A stretch of 64,000 nt of DNA from Branchiostoma belcheri (GCF_001625305.1 NW_017804109.1:576203-640202); one strand, 5' to 3'; counted from the first letter of the stretch, positions 34,838 through 47,155 are shown. The notes: generated by a model not told the origin, from the sequence alone. Numbers and translations are program-made.

Positions 34838-35400
34838 GTCGCCGGTTAGATCCTAGGCGTGGGCTGGTGCTGGTGGTGCGCGCTCTACGTACTTCCCATC
34901 ATGTCTCCCCACGGCGGTAGTAGATCGTGCGTGCAGCATCCTCAGCTAGCTCAGCGATTGCCAGCGAATCTTTTACATCTGATTTACATGGAGAGACTGC
35001 AGCACCGCCGGAGCACGCACATTGCACATTCACTAGCTCCCCGCTGCCTCGCACACACACTGTAACACACACACAGCTGTACAGTGCGGACCTAGCGCGT
35101 GTGAAGTGACTCGAGCCCGGCGCTCTCCGACCCAAGCTCCGTTACGGACAGACGCCCGGCGTTTATCCGCTCTCCTGTCCGCGCCGATGAATTATAGATA
35201 CGGGGAGCACGCTGCTACCGAGTCCAGAGCCTGTGGTATAAACTCCGCCTGTTGCCCGCAATGTGAGCCGGCTGTTCCTCCAAACGGCCAGGCTAGCTAC
35301 GCGACTTGGCTACCGGCCCGGACCATCACCCATTTAAATTACGGCTCCGACCAATCAGCAACTATAAACGCTGTCTATCCTGGGGACGAGCGGCGAGGGA
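34640..35400 (-). promoter_or_regulatory. CpG-rich stretch over exon 1 and upstream: candidate promoter
   Basis: The DNA from the coding part of exon 1 to about 35.4 kb is visibly richer in CG dinucleotides than its AT-rich surroundings (for example around 34660-34800, 35100-35180 and 35270-35310). Such a stretch at the 5' end of a gene suggests a CpG-type, TATA-less promoter with the transcription start a few hundred bases above 34837. I see no TATA box in a convincing position on the minus strand. A 5' untranslated exon further upstream cannot be excluded. Confidence 0.35.
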
Positions 35401-36309
35401 AAAACTAAAAAGAAGAAAAAACGTCACTTCTTCTTCCCCTGCTGTAAATCGGCACTGCTTTCAGTTCTAACCTCCGCGCTGCTGGCAAGTTCAAAGTCTG
35501 CCTGCATGTTTGAAGGCGATTCAAACAGGTTGTACTGTATGTATGTAATGTTCGGCTGCTTCAGCCGACTTTAACAGCAGGGAGTCTGGACGGCTTGGGT
35601 TGTGCCACTCTGCGCGCGGGGGACGCCGATCAATATTGTACATTACAAACTCGTTGTCCGATAACGTTAACGTCATTGCTCACTTGGGGAAGCTTCGTGA
35701 TAGGACACAAAAAACCCTGACGACTGACACTAGCCAGAAACACAGAACAGCTTTTGTTTTGTTTTTTTTTCATCTAATGCTTTTATATCGTGCTTTGGTG
35801 AACAATACCGCTGTATTCGTTCCATGTTTTATTCAATATACCAATCGGTTATGCGAATTCCAATTTAATTGTCGTCTTATTGTATTATGCATTAATGAAC
35901 TTCATCGTGATGCATGATGATCTATTCATCCTTATGTCTATTCTTAATGAACATTTTCATATACGTGATGATGATGCATTTTCATCCATGTTGCTTCCAA
36001 CACGCAACAAAACTATGTCTCATTCACTGATTTGTCTTCCTTGTTTATCTATGTGCGAATTAACTAAAGCAGGCTTTTATTGTCTGTTGTTTGATTTTTA
36101 TGACGCTGCCGATTTTGCAGCGCGCGAAGCCAGCCCTGCCCTCTGACCCGGTGCATGTAAGGGCTGAATGCTCAAGGACTGATGACGTCAGAGAAAAGGG
36201 TCGTCTCAAACATTCATACACAACTACAAAGCAAAATTACGTTCTTCCTGTCGCCCGAGGAACGACATAGTTTTCAAATCAAGACAAAGTCAGGTTATGA
36301 TTTCTGTTA

Positions 36310-36670
36310 TTAGTGTTGATTATTATTCAATATTGTTATTGGTTCGTTATCTGTTACCCATTGCCATTATTTATTGTATCTTATTGTTTGTATGTGGCTT
36401 GATGTATTTTAATTGTTTATTTATGTATTGTCTATTGAACTGAAAACAGTGTAATCACTGAGTGGGCAACCCTACATAAAAATTTTATTATGATTATTGT
36501 CTAATTATTTTAATTATTTTGCAATGTATAGCAGTTTCTATAGATTTTATCAAGTGTTTTATTCATTTCTTGTAACTGCCTAATATGCATAATTCAGCGA
36601 CTTGTACTATGTACAAGTCGCTGCAATGTATTTTAGTGTATTGCTTTCAATTGAAACAATAAACCAATTA
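36310..36670 (+). mobile_element. Probable LINE 3' UTRs with hairpin and AATAAA
   Basis: AT-rich text with CACTGAGTGGGCAACCCTAC and a T-rich end, followed by a perfect hairpin CAGCGACTTGTAC / GTACAAGTCGCTG at 36596-36625 and CAATAAACC. This is the usual look of CR1/L2-like 3' ends. Family not identified. Confidence 0.45.
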
Positions 36671-37170
36671 TATAAAAATGACGGAAAATATAATAAAATA
36701 AAAAAAAATGATTCCGCTGAACCAGACAGATGTATGGCTCGTTAAACCTAAAAAATCGAATCTTTTCTTTGCACGGTGTGAATTTAAAAATCAATATCGA
36801 CAAACGGGACGATATAAATAAAAACGTCTGGAAGAATAAAATCCGATGTACGATAGAATTCCTTGGTTTGTCGTCGCTGCAGGATTCTGTCTAATCTGTG
36901 AAAAGAGAGAAAGCGACCAATCTGTTGCCGCCCACGGTAGATCAGAAGTGTGCTCGATAACAAGGTAGGAGACCTGCATGTAACATTCCTCACACATCCC
37001 GGCACAGCAGGATGCTTTTAACAACCTCAGCATTATTCTCGCCTGACAACGTTAGAATATCGAGTAAATACCGGTATGTAAAACTAAGATTTTTTTAAAT
37101 TCAAAATAGTGACACAACAATACCAGGAGTGTACTAGGCAGCGAGTATGCTTATAACCTGCAATTTGATA

Positions 37171-37267
37171 TACATGTAGCTAGCTGCCGCCGCGCCGCGT
37201 GCCTGCGAAACTGGTTTGTTACACCGAATGGCGGTTATAACGGCTATACCGATACAGATACAGATAT
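37171..37267 (+). mobile_element. LINE 3' end, GATACA-tail family, copy D
   Basis: Retains only the GC-rich module and a (GATACA) tail, with a few substitutions (GAAACTGGTTTGTTACACCG). Confidence 0.75.
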
Positions 37268-38768
37268 GCTGATAGACTTTAGCAAAGGCTGGAGATAAAA
37301 CAATTCAAGAAATCATCCTAACAATCTTACAGCGGCACTGTCGACATGTCAGATTCGACGATGGCCGTCGTCAGATTTTCAAACAGACTGTGACAGAACC
37401 AAAACCGCAGACAAGGATCTACGAAGACAGCATTTGCGGTAACAAGACAGCTAGACTTTGTACGATGTATACACAACTATCGCAAGATTGCAAAAAAATG
37501 CCCTCACTTTGCGATCATGCAGCGAATGCGACCACACGTGCACCCTATGTGAAGTACGTATCTGTAAGTTTAAAATTCCAAGATGCATAGTGGAATAACT
37601 GAAATCTTATCTGCAAACAAACGCCTGCAGCTGTAATCTTACTAAGTCAGCTTTATCATTCCACAAGGAATAACGAAAATGCATGCAAGCCCGATATAGC
37701 TGAAGCCATATATTATAAATCTGCAGCCAATAACGGCGTTTATATTACAAATCAACAGTCAATATTCATAATGTGCAGTGCTTATTGGAATTTACATCTT
37801 CAATTTTGAGAGGGATCAATATCTCACGGCTCGTTCCCCCATCGTTTATCACACCATGTCGCCGGTGCAGTCTGGCTGAAAGGTAGGCTTTTAAGGTTAT
37901 CTTTACAAGTTTACAAGTTTATTTCATAAAAAACACAATGTAGCATGGGCTGAAGTGCTGTGTTTCTTTACAAATTGTGAATTTAACAAGTTCGAACTGA
38001 TCTTGATATACATTACATACACATTTAGCACATTTAAAAGATTATTCGTAAAAACAGACTATTCAGATATGTACAAAATGTCAACGTTCGTTTGAAATGT
38101 TATCAGTTTAGCAAAACAGTGGATAAGGAACGGATTTGGCTGTGTGTATATCATAAGTATGTAATTCCTGTCAGAGACTGGTTATACAGAGATACTGTGT
38201 GGTACAAGAAAGATCTTCTTAAACGCTCAGTCTTTCTGCTCCAACGGTTATTACCTTTTTTTATCTGTCGCGCTCCGTCGCATCGTTTAGGAGACGCGGC
38301 AAAGCGTGCAGACAGTGATGTGTATGAATGAATGAATAACTGGTTTATTTCATCAACATGATCCTTAAAAAGAGTACATCGCAGCCAGATAAAGTGGCTG
38401 AATTGCATACTTTTCACATCAATAGATAAGGCTATTTAAAAATTGACATATTCTACAAATATTAATATTTACATCGGAGAAGTTACTGCTGTTCGTTTAG
38501 TAGTTTTATCATGTGAGGAATAGGACTGTTCTTGTATCTGTTTGCTCGTGCTCTGAATGTGGACAGAAGGTGTTAATTTCTAGTGCCTCATGTGTATGTG
38601 GTTAGGAACGGGTTTTTTCAATTGTTGACTAGGCAGTAAATTATGCCATGAGATAACAATAGATATTATTCCTCCGTAACTTAATGTTTCTAATCAAATC
38701 TAGATCACCCCAATATCGTTTATGATGCATGTGGTGCTATACAATAAGTGTGTAACTTATGATCCATT

Positions 38769-39630
38769 GGTAAGATCTACTATCAAATAAATACAATCTT
38801 GTGGAAAAGGAACATGAACATATGAGACCGCTGTTCTGGCAATCGCCCAGGAATCTAGCTGGGATCTGCGTCGAATAAATTACATGGGTACGATCCAGTG
38901 GTACGTAAACAAAATATTTTGGAAAAGGAACATGAGCATCTGGAACGGTCGTTCTGGTAATTGTCGAGGAATCTGGCTTGAGTCTGCTTAGAAGTGCCCT
39001 GGAATTTTCGGACATTGCCCAAGATTCTGCTTGGAATCTGCTTTAGATACAGTCCATTAGTAATGTCTAGTGGTATACACACACAGAGTATTGTAGAACG
39101 TCGTAGCGTTCTGGCAATTGCACAGGAATCTGCCTGGCATCTGCTTAGAATTACCCAAGAATCTTCGGAAATTGACCAAGATCTCATCTGTAAGCTGCTT
39201 AGAATATCCATTGTTAAGATCCAATGGTAAACAAACAAAATCTTGTAGAAAAGGGAACATGAACATCTGAGGCTGTCATTCTGGCAATTGCCGAGTAATC
39301 CGGTTGTCATCTGCTTAAAATTGCCCGGGAATTTACGGAAATTGCCCAAGATCCATCGCATCTTCAATCGGTAAGATGCAATGGTAAACAAATAAAATCT
39401 TTTAGTTTGCGGAGAAGGAAGATCTGAGACTGTCACTCTAACAATTGCCGAGGAATCTGGCTGCAATCTGCTAGAATTGCCTGAGAATTTTCGGAAATTG
39501 TCCAAGATTCCGCCAAGATACAGCGCATTGGTAAGATGCAATGGTAAACAAATAAAACCTTGCGGAGAAGGAACATGAACATCTGAGACGGTCACTCTAA
39601 CAATTGTCGATGAATCTGGCTGGTCCTGCC
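38769..39630. repeat. Tandem array of about 150-175-bp units
   Basis: About six units with AAGATCCAATGGTAAACAAA, GGAACATGAACATCTGAGAC, TCTGGCAATTGCCGAGGAAT, TTCGGAAATTGCCCAAGAT. The minus strand stays open for 246 codons (38855-39595), which is discussed as a finding; I do not count it as a gene. Confidence 0.88.
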
Positions 39631-39644
39631 TCCCTTCCCCAGGC

Positions 39645-39666
39645 TGTATGTATGTATGTATGTATG
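39645..39666. repeat. (TATG)n microsatellite
   Basis: About five TATG units, next to the tandem array. Confidence 0.9.
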
Positions 39667-40369
39667 AGAGGAGAGTGAGTGGGAAGGAGGAGTGTCCTCC
39701 TCAATTTCAGCTCCTTGCGATCAGCGGATTCCCCCCTCCGGGCTTCCGCGTCGTATTTCCTGATCCCTTCTTAAGCCGATAAACCTCAGCGCAAGTATTG
39801 AAAATGTGCATTTCATCACATAGGGCCTCTCCGATTCATTCATCACGCGGCAGTACCTGCGGGGTGGCAGCCGCTTGTTCATTATATCTGCCGTAGCCGA
39901 GGCAGAACCAATGCTTTTAGTCAAGTGGGGGTTTTCACGGGACAAATATTTGCTTCTTCGCTTTCCGCTTGGTGATATGATGTATGAATTTGTGGCTCTT
40001 GAAAACAGTCTCTTGGAGGCTGTTTTACAAGTTTATTTTTTGTCATTACAATGTAAAAACAAAAACTGACTAAAAAGTTATGTGAAGACTTTATGGTGAC
40101 AGGTTTGTTGCACCCATCAATAAAAGGGGATTATGTGGCAAACATATTGATATCCTATATTACATTAGCCTAAATTCTTTAGGATCAACATTATATTTTA
40201 GAACGATCGATGCATACTGATGTTAAAAAGACTTTTGCGAGTTCTTGCAATATTTTAGAACATTTCACTGACTTTCAATGACTGTTAGATGTTATGCCAT
40301 GGTGAAATAAGTAATATTGTGTAGAATATCTGTAACTGCATGCAACTTTTATGCAAACTACTTTTTAAA

Positions 40370-40437
40370 CTGTGTCATTGTTCTCTGAGGCCGTTGCTCC
40401 CAACTTGTGCTTGCCCAATAAATACTATTATTATCAA
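40370..40437 (+). mobile_element. Probable LINE 3' end
   Basis: TCTGAGGCCGTTGCTCCCAA, CTTGTGCTTGCCCAATAAAT, then an ATTATTATC tail: a stem, an AATAAA and a short tandem tail. Confidence 0.45.
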
Positions 40438-40744
40438 ATTTAGCATTTACCCATTCGCCATCTTAACATGATACGACCAAAAAATATATAAAAAAATATT
40501 TCGTAAATATGTACATAAACGAGAAAAAGCTCCATAAATCAATACGACGTTTGCATACTTAGCGCGCATTACAAAGTCGATATTCTGACCTGTTCCCTCC
40601 GGGCACAAACAAGATTCTTCAGCGTGAAGGAAGCGTTTTCAATGGGAGAAATGAGTTTTCCGAGTTCACAGGAACTAGGGCGACTTCTAATCCATATCTC
40701 CGAAACCAGATGTTGCCCCATTGCCACCGTACCATTGACCTGTT

Positions 40745-40823
40745 TGTTAGCTTGTTTTTTTATACCATATGTTTCTTGTGTTCCTGCAATTAGCCCTCAT
40801 GCACGAACTTGCAATAAAACAAT
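40745..40823 (+). mobile_element. Retroposon 3' end, GGGCATGAATTTGCAATAAA family, copy 3
   Basis: TATACCATATGTTTCTTGTG, GCAATTAGCCCTCATGCACG and TTGCAATAAAACAA. More diverged, with the stem partly lost. Confidence 0.65.
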
Positions 40824-41599
40824 TCTTAATAATCGAATTAAATATCACAAATTAAATAATCAAATAGGATGTAAATAATGAGTTTGAATCAAACTGGGTG
40901 AATCTTAATTTCTAGTCTTTACCAACACTACAGTTTTTATGCCTACATGTGCATTGCGCTTCTTATTAATTATTGCAATATACATATCATCCTCATTACA
41001 TATACTGTTATACATATACATCTACTGATAATAAGGAAAGTTTGTCAGAATGTAATGGAGATACATTGTATGTACTGTATGCTGTTGTCACCTAAGAATC
41101 ATTCTATTCCCTCATTAGAAGGTTTATATGCACAAGAAAACATTACTTTTGTTTAACAAGGAATTGGTCGAACACTGCAAGCGCGTGTCTTGAGATAACA
41201 CAATACATTTGGATTTCTCACTACCTCAATCACGAAATGAAATAAAATCGTTGCCGTTAGAAGTAACAGAAATAGATAACTTTGATAAAATGCAAACTTC
41301 AAAGCCCAAAGCTAATCGTACCTAATGGCAGAAACCTACAATCGCATCGACACAAGGTCATATAGCATCAGTCGGAAGGAAAAAAACCTTCCTGACAAAA
41401 ACAGGCTGAGTACACGCTGTGAATTTCAACCTGTTACAGACAACAAAAGAACGGTCTCTTCGCGGCAGCGCTTTGAAGATAACACTGAGGTGATAAAAGG
41501 GAGCGGATGAAAAGAGGCGTTTGGAGCGCCCGGGAGAAGTGGGCAGCGGCGCCGCGCACATATGTATGTGACGGGTCTTATCATCTTAAGACAGTTCTG

Positions 41600-41783
41600 A
41601 GGGTTAGGTGTAACACGTCGTTCGGTGTAATGTAGCCAGCTGCCGCCACGCCGCGTGCCTACGAAGCTGGTGTGTTACGCCGAAGGGCGGTTATACCGGC
41701 TATACAGATACAGAAGCTGGTGTGTTACGCCGAAGGGTAGTTATACTGGGTATACAGATACAGATACAGATACAGATACATGC
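41600..41783 (+). mobile_element. LINE 3' end, GATACA-tail family, copy E (duplicated terminal module)
   Basis: The terminal segment GAAGCTGGTGTGTTACGCCG..GGCTATACAGATACAG appears twice in tandem before the (CAGATA)4 tail. Copy F has the same arrangement, so this marks a subfamily and not a chance event. Confidence 0.8.
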
Positions 41784-42640
41784 ATGTAGAGCATTGCAAA
41801 TGTATGTAGATATGTATGTATTCTGCTCTCTTCATCATTCCCAACCACAGCCGCTTACTGAAATCAAAGACCCACAGCAGGAGGGCCACTGTATTTCCCT
41901 CACCTTCACACAGCAACGCGCAGCTAATGGACGTGAACCTTACTTAAGGCCACTGCCCAAGTAATCTTTATGGATTTTGGGGGGGAAAAGAAATTTTGTT
42001 GCCTTCTGACAGTGTTCAATCTGCCGAAAATGGACAAAGATGTATGTAACCATACTGGAAGTTGGATTACAGATGATTGTGAAGACAAGACAAGGCTCTG
42101 ATTTATTGTTCTGTGTTTTACTTTCACCAAAGAGCTTATTGCCATTGTATATTTCATTCCTTAAAATGTGATGTTGCCACTGAATAAAAAAATCTTGTTT
42201 ATGATCTCAAAATTTCAAAATGTACAAATCTTGTGTTTTGGGCCCGTCTTGTTTTTCGCCCAATCGCATTAGATTTGGAGTCTGTGGAGGATGTCAGCCA
42301 TAAAATTTCCTTGCCGTGGCCCAATGAAATCCGCCCACACTCCCGTCACGGAATAACCACCCGTCGTTACGAGCTGTCCTACATACCTCCGGCCCTGGAA
42401 ACGCGTAATTCTTCCTCTAATCTTCCACCGCGGACTTTGTTCCCAGCTAATCCACTCCCTCTCCGCGTTATTAAAGGCAGACCGACTCCCGGGATGCGGG
42501 CTGGCCTCTCTACTGACGTGTCTTATCATCTTAAGACAGTTCTGGGGGCATCACCATCAGGACGTGTCGAGCATAGCATTACCGCTTCCACACGAGCGGG
42601 GAACACACTGGCGAATAAAGGGAGTAAGGATATGTCGGTG

Positions 42641-42800
42641 AAGGTTAGACATTCAGGTAATATGAAATACGCCAAAAAAAACAGTTACTTTATTACAGTG
42701 TCACTGATGAAAGGTAGTAGATGCTACCTCAAACGCCTTGGTCTGACCGTTTCCAAAATCATATCCCAGTTGCTTGAGTAACTGTTTTTTGCGGAGTAAG
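42641..42800 (+). mobile_element. Hairpin element with decayed hammerhead-like core
   Basis: Left GAAGGTTAGACATTCAGG and CAGTTACT; right CCAGTTGCTTGAGTAACTG. Between the arms is CTGATGAAAGGTAGTAGATG then CTACCT and CAAACGCC: a CUGANGA box, a 6-bp stem, and a box that differs from GAAACGUC at two positions. Confidence 0.6.
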
Positions 42801-43559
42801 TATATGGTTGCTTGTCGTTCTGTTGATGCTGCTAGTGTCTCAAGTGCCACAAGCCTAAGACAAATAGATAAAAAGATTTCTAATAACCGCGAGGGGGGGG
42901 GCGACATCCTCTACCAGATACCTTTGACCCAGTGTTAACGTCCCATTTCAAAGAAGCCACGTGACAAGCCTCACTGGATCAGTCTACTGAGAAAGAACAG
43001 AGTGACTGGTCGAAAGCTCTAGGTGAGATAACTTTGTTGTGTTGGATCAAAAATGTGAACTTTAAACAATAAACTATTGGATCCTGCTCACGATTTCCTT
43101 CATTATGCTTCCGTTAAGAACATGACATTTCGGAAGCTCCTGTTGCTCAGGTACTCACGGAAACTCATCAGCCAATTCATTATCAGCTGCCGAACGGGAC
43201 AGGAGTTTAAATGACGTACTTATCCCTTCTCATGCACTGTTCTTTATTTAGACTGTAGGGATTTTACATGTCGTTAGGTTTTCTCCATTGACCTATTTAG
43301 GAGAATCCTGGGATAGAATAAATTTATATCGAATGAAAGAGCTTTAATTTTTAAATTATTGGATATTTATGGACTTAAAAACTAAGTACAGGTAAGGTGA
43401 TAAAGGTCTATGAGGCTCATCATCGTAGCTTATGGCCGTAACCCTCCAGCCAGTTCCGTGCCGTTTCGTTGGCCTCCTTCAGGTCTGAATCTGTACAGAT
43501 CCCTGCAGCTGCTGAGCATCAAATTCTGGATGGTCTGCGGGTCCACTCTGCATCTGCAT

Positions 43560-44490
43560 GAGACTGCCATTCACATAATTTTATTCAGATGCTTGTTAAT
43601 GTCCAATTCTGAAGGGATTGATAGCAAATGTCATGACCGCATCAGGTTGGTGCTTAAGTAAACCACCATGAGGTGCGAAGATGTAACACTGACAGTTCAG
43701 AGTTCTCGACCGTTCCATTCTATGTTCCACTCTATACGGCTGTCATTTACAGCGACTAGCTCAGGCCCAGTTCTGGAGGGATTGAGTTCAAATGTCAGGA
43801 CCGCATCAAGTTGGTACTTAAGTAAACCACCATGAGGTGCTGACAGTTCAAGAGTTGCCCACCGTTGCCGTTCTAGTCACAGCGGCTCGCTTAGGTCCAA
43901 TTCTGGAGGGACTTCGTACAAATGCCACGACCTCGTAAGGTTAGTGCTTAAGGTCTTTAAGTAACCCACCATTTGGTGTGAAGACGTACCACTAACAGTT
44001 CAGAGTTCTAACCGTTCCCCTTCCATTCACAGCGGCCTGCTCAGGTCCAATTCTGCGATTCAGGAATTCAGTACAAATGTCACCACCTCGTAAGGTTAAC
44101 GCTTCAGTTAACCATCATCAGGTGCGAAGACGTAATACTAACAGTTCAGAGTTCTCGACCGTTCCAGCCCCATTCACAGTGGCCTGCTCAGGTCCAATTC
44201 TGGAGGGATTCACTACAAATGTCACGACCTCGTAAGGTTAGCACTTAAGTTAACCATCATTAGGTGCGAAGACGAAACGATAACAGTTCAGAGTTCCCCA
44301 CCGTTCCATTCACAGATACTTGCTCAGGTCCAATTCTGGAGGGATTTAGTACAAATGTCATGACCGCATCGGGTTAGTGTAAACCAAGATACTGACAGTT
44401 CAAGAGCTGCCCACCGTTCCTGTTCACAGCGGCTCGCTCAGGTCCAATTCAGGAGGGATTTACTACAAATGTCAGGACCGCGCCAGGTCG
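43560..44490. repeat. Tandem array of about 140-bp units
   Basis: Six to seven units carrying CAGGTCCAATTCTGGAGGGA, ACAAATGTCACGACC, TAAGTAAACCACCAT, GAGGTGCGAAGACGTA, AACAGTTCAGAGTTCTC, GACCGTTCC and CACAGCGGC. Confidence 0.88.
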
Positions 44491-44666
44491 GTCCGCGAGT
44501 CGACCTCTGCTGTCCGAACATCATTAGGCCGTCGGCGTTCATTTCTCGGACGAGGTTTTACATTTTGTATATCTGCCGCTCAAGGAACCAGCGCTCGGCC
44601 GTGCCAGCACTGCGAGATGAGGTGCGCGGACTGGCATGGTAGCTAATGCGGGGTATAACTGTAATC

Positions 44667-44718
44667 TCCAAGCAGATCTTTTGTTGGCTGCATGACTATA
44701 TCAAATTGGCAGGGAAGT
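44667..44718 (+). repeat. AATCTCCAAGCAGATCT dispersed repeat, copy 2
   Basis: GTAATCTCCAAGCAGATCTT, TTGGCTGC, TATCAAATTGGCAGGGAAG. Confidence 0.75.
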
Positions 44719-44797
44719 GTCCATTTCCCATCCGAAGTTTCTCTTGCGAAGAAAAACGATACCGGTACAAAGAAAAAATGTCGAAAAGACGCTGATA

Positions 44798-45005
44798 AAG
44801 CATCAGCGTGTAAGTTGAACATCAGTTAGTGAGGCGGCGTGTAAAGTATCACTGAGGCCGCGTGTAAGCATCGGCGTGTAACTTGAGCATCAGTAAGGCG
44901 GCGTGTAAAGCATCAGTGAGGCGGCGTATAAAGCATCAGTGAGGCGGCGTGTAAAGGATAAGCGTGTAACTTCAGCATCACTAAGGCGGCGTGTAAAGCA
45001 TCGTC
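44798..45005. repeat. Minisatellite, about 24-bp unit
   Basis: Variants of GCATCAGTGAGGCGGCGTGT AAA, about eight copies with some shorter units (GCGTGTAACTTGAGCATCAG). Confidence 0.85.
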
Positions 45006-46290
45006 GCTTCTCTGCCGGTTATCTGTGGATCCGTCTCGCTCGGTGACGCCGGCCGGTCTCACCCCCGCGCCCCTCCTGTTCTCTAGCCTAATTGGCGCGT
45101 TCTCGCCGCCTGAGCTCCTCCGCGCGGGGCGCATGTCAAGATGAAGTGGCTGAATTTGGCTCTTTTGTTCCCCGCGCGCGCCTGGTGGGCACAGATACAC
45201 ATCCTGACAGCCATCAAATCTGCAGACAAAGCGCCACTTATCGGCGCTGAAAGCTTCCCATTTACCATCTCCAGGTTGTAACAAGCCCCGTTCGACTCAT
45301 CGCCGGCAGGACGAAATCCTCGCGTCTTTACCGCCGCCTGGATGACGCATTTCGCCGCTTTCTGTCTGGTTGGGAAGACAAGATAGCTGCTCCCTACACG
45401 GCTGATTGTAGGGTCGGGATCCGCGGCGATGGATGGAGATGAATATAGCGGTAATCCACTTTTGGTACGAGACACGTCAGCCAGCTGCCGGCTTGGCTGT
45501 GTTCTAAGCCTCCCAACTTTGTTGGCGACTTTGACTCCAGCTGAAAAACGGACTTTTCTGTGATGTTGGATCCCAGGATTAGCCGTTCTCCACTCCGGCG
45601 TTGCGGCGCTCGTAGCTCATCCATTTTCCCCTCTCTGTACATGATCAGGGCAGTACGTCTTTCTCTCCCTTCTCTCATTTCTCCGTATCTCTGCACAAAA
45701 GCGGCGAGATATTGCTATGAAATAACGTCAAAGGTAGGGTGTCCCATCCTAATTCAACCAACTTGAAGGTTGAAGGTCGAAGCTTTTTTTCTATCTTTAT
45801 TCTTTATTTCAGATATCCTTGGCCCACACAAAATAAACTGGAAATACACTTAATAGAAGCAATTAAAATACACTAGAAATACAGACGGACCCAGACATTG
45901 CGGAATATTACATCGGATTCGAGAACAGATTGAATGGTGTTATTTAAGAAGTTGTACAGACGAGATATCAACAAATAGCATCGTTTGTGTCAATGGTAAA
46001 CAGCTATTTTGGAATTAGCTTTCTTGTTGAATGTACTTCTGACCTTCTAAGCCAATTGTGCATTAGCGTAATTCTCATTTCGTACCCGTAAACGACCTTT
46101 AGCAACAGTTATATCAACACGCAAACGAACGACGCGACCTTTTCCTACGCCGATAATGTCTCGTCTTGCTGAAGAACTTTGGATGATGAGTTACCCACTG
46201 GATTGCAAATTTGCCAGTTTCTCCGACAAATAATGGCTGGAATCAGCCGTAACCTCCCTCAGTTCACTGTCTGCATATCTCACGGCTACT

Positions 46291-46665
46291 CTCTGTATAG
46301 GTATCGGTACAGCCCGTATAACCGCCCTTTGGCGTAACACACCAGCTTCTGTATCTGTATAGCCGGTATAACCGCCCTTCGGCGTAACACACCAGCTTCG
46401 TAGGCACGCGGCGCGGCGGCAGCTGGCTACATCACACCGAACGACGTGTTACACCTTGAACATCTAACTCTGAACATTGTTTCAAGCTAAAAACTAGTGA
46501 TAATGCCCCTACTGTACTTGGTGACAGCGAGTTCCACTCTGCGATAGTACTAGGAAAGAATGAATTCTTGAGCACCTCAATCCTTGGTTGATAACTCTGG
46601 TACTTGAAGGTGTGGCTATTTCTTCTGTTCTCCTCTGGGCTGGTATTAGTCGTCTATTCCCCGCA
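46291..46665 (-). mobile_element. LINE 3' end, GATACA-tail family, copy F, with RT-ORF C-terminus
   Basis: The longest copy. On the minus strand it reads RRNSHTFKYQ, then IEVLKNSFFPSTIAEWNSLS, the classic C-terminal wording of CR1/L2/jockey-type reverse-transcriptase ORFs. The 3' UTR, two copies of the terminal module and the tail follow. Broken further upstream. Confidence 0.82.
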
Positions 46666-46904
46666 CATATCTCCCGTGCACGCATCACTGCACAGTCTCC
46701 CACCCCCTGCCCTGTGGGTACGGGTGAGTGGGAGTGGAGCGGGGAAAAGCGACTGGATCCCATTCCCGAGAGAGTCGGTGTCAAAAGGTCTCTCCAGCAG
46801 CCTGTCTGGCGCCGACAAGTCATACTTTAACGTTCCGTCGTGACTCCGCGAGATTCAAACAGTTAAAGTTAAAGAACCTAGTACAAGTCTAGTGACGCAT
46901 AGGG

Positions 46905-47155
46905 CGGCGCCCATCTCCGTTTTCAACAGCCCTGGGCCACACAACAATCACTACAGCAGAAGGCTAGTCCACTGGTAGTGGTGTGTGTTTAACTCCCATA
47001 CTCTTTCCTAAATGCTGAGTGCTAAACAAATAAGCAGAGAAAGCAGTATGTACCATTTTTAAAGCCTTGGTATGACTCGGCCGGGGATCGAGCTCACGAC
47101 CTACCGAATGCAAGGCGAGCACTCTCCCCATTTGGCCATTGCATTGCGAGATTCA
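46905..47155 (-). mobile_element. Second tRNA-derived SINE family (minus strand)
   Basis: Read on the minus strand: GAGAGTGCTCGCCTTGCATT (tRNA-like), GGTCGTGAGCTCGATCCCCG (B-box region, one base off consensus), then GTCATACCAAGG and a body of about 150 bp. The A box is degraded, so the copy is probably inactive. Confidence 0.6.

Noticed and set aside
44913..45696. Three overlapping minus-strand open frames in GC-rich DNA
   Set aside because: Openness is expected from high GC; the left part is a 24-bp minisatellite, and no domain is seen.
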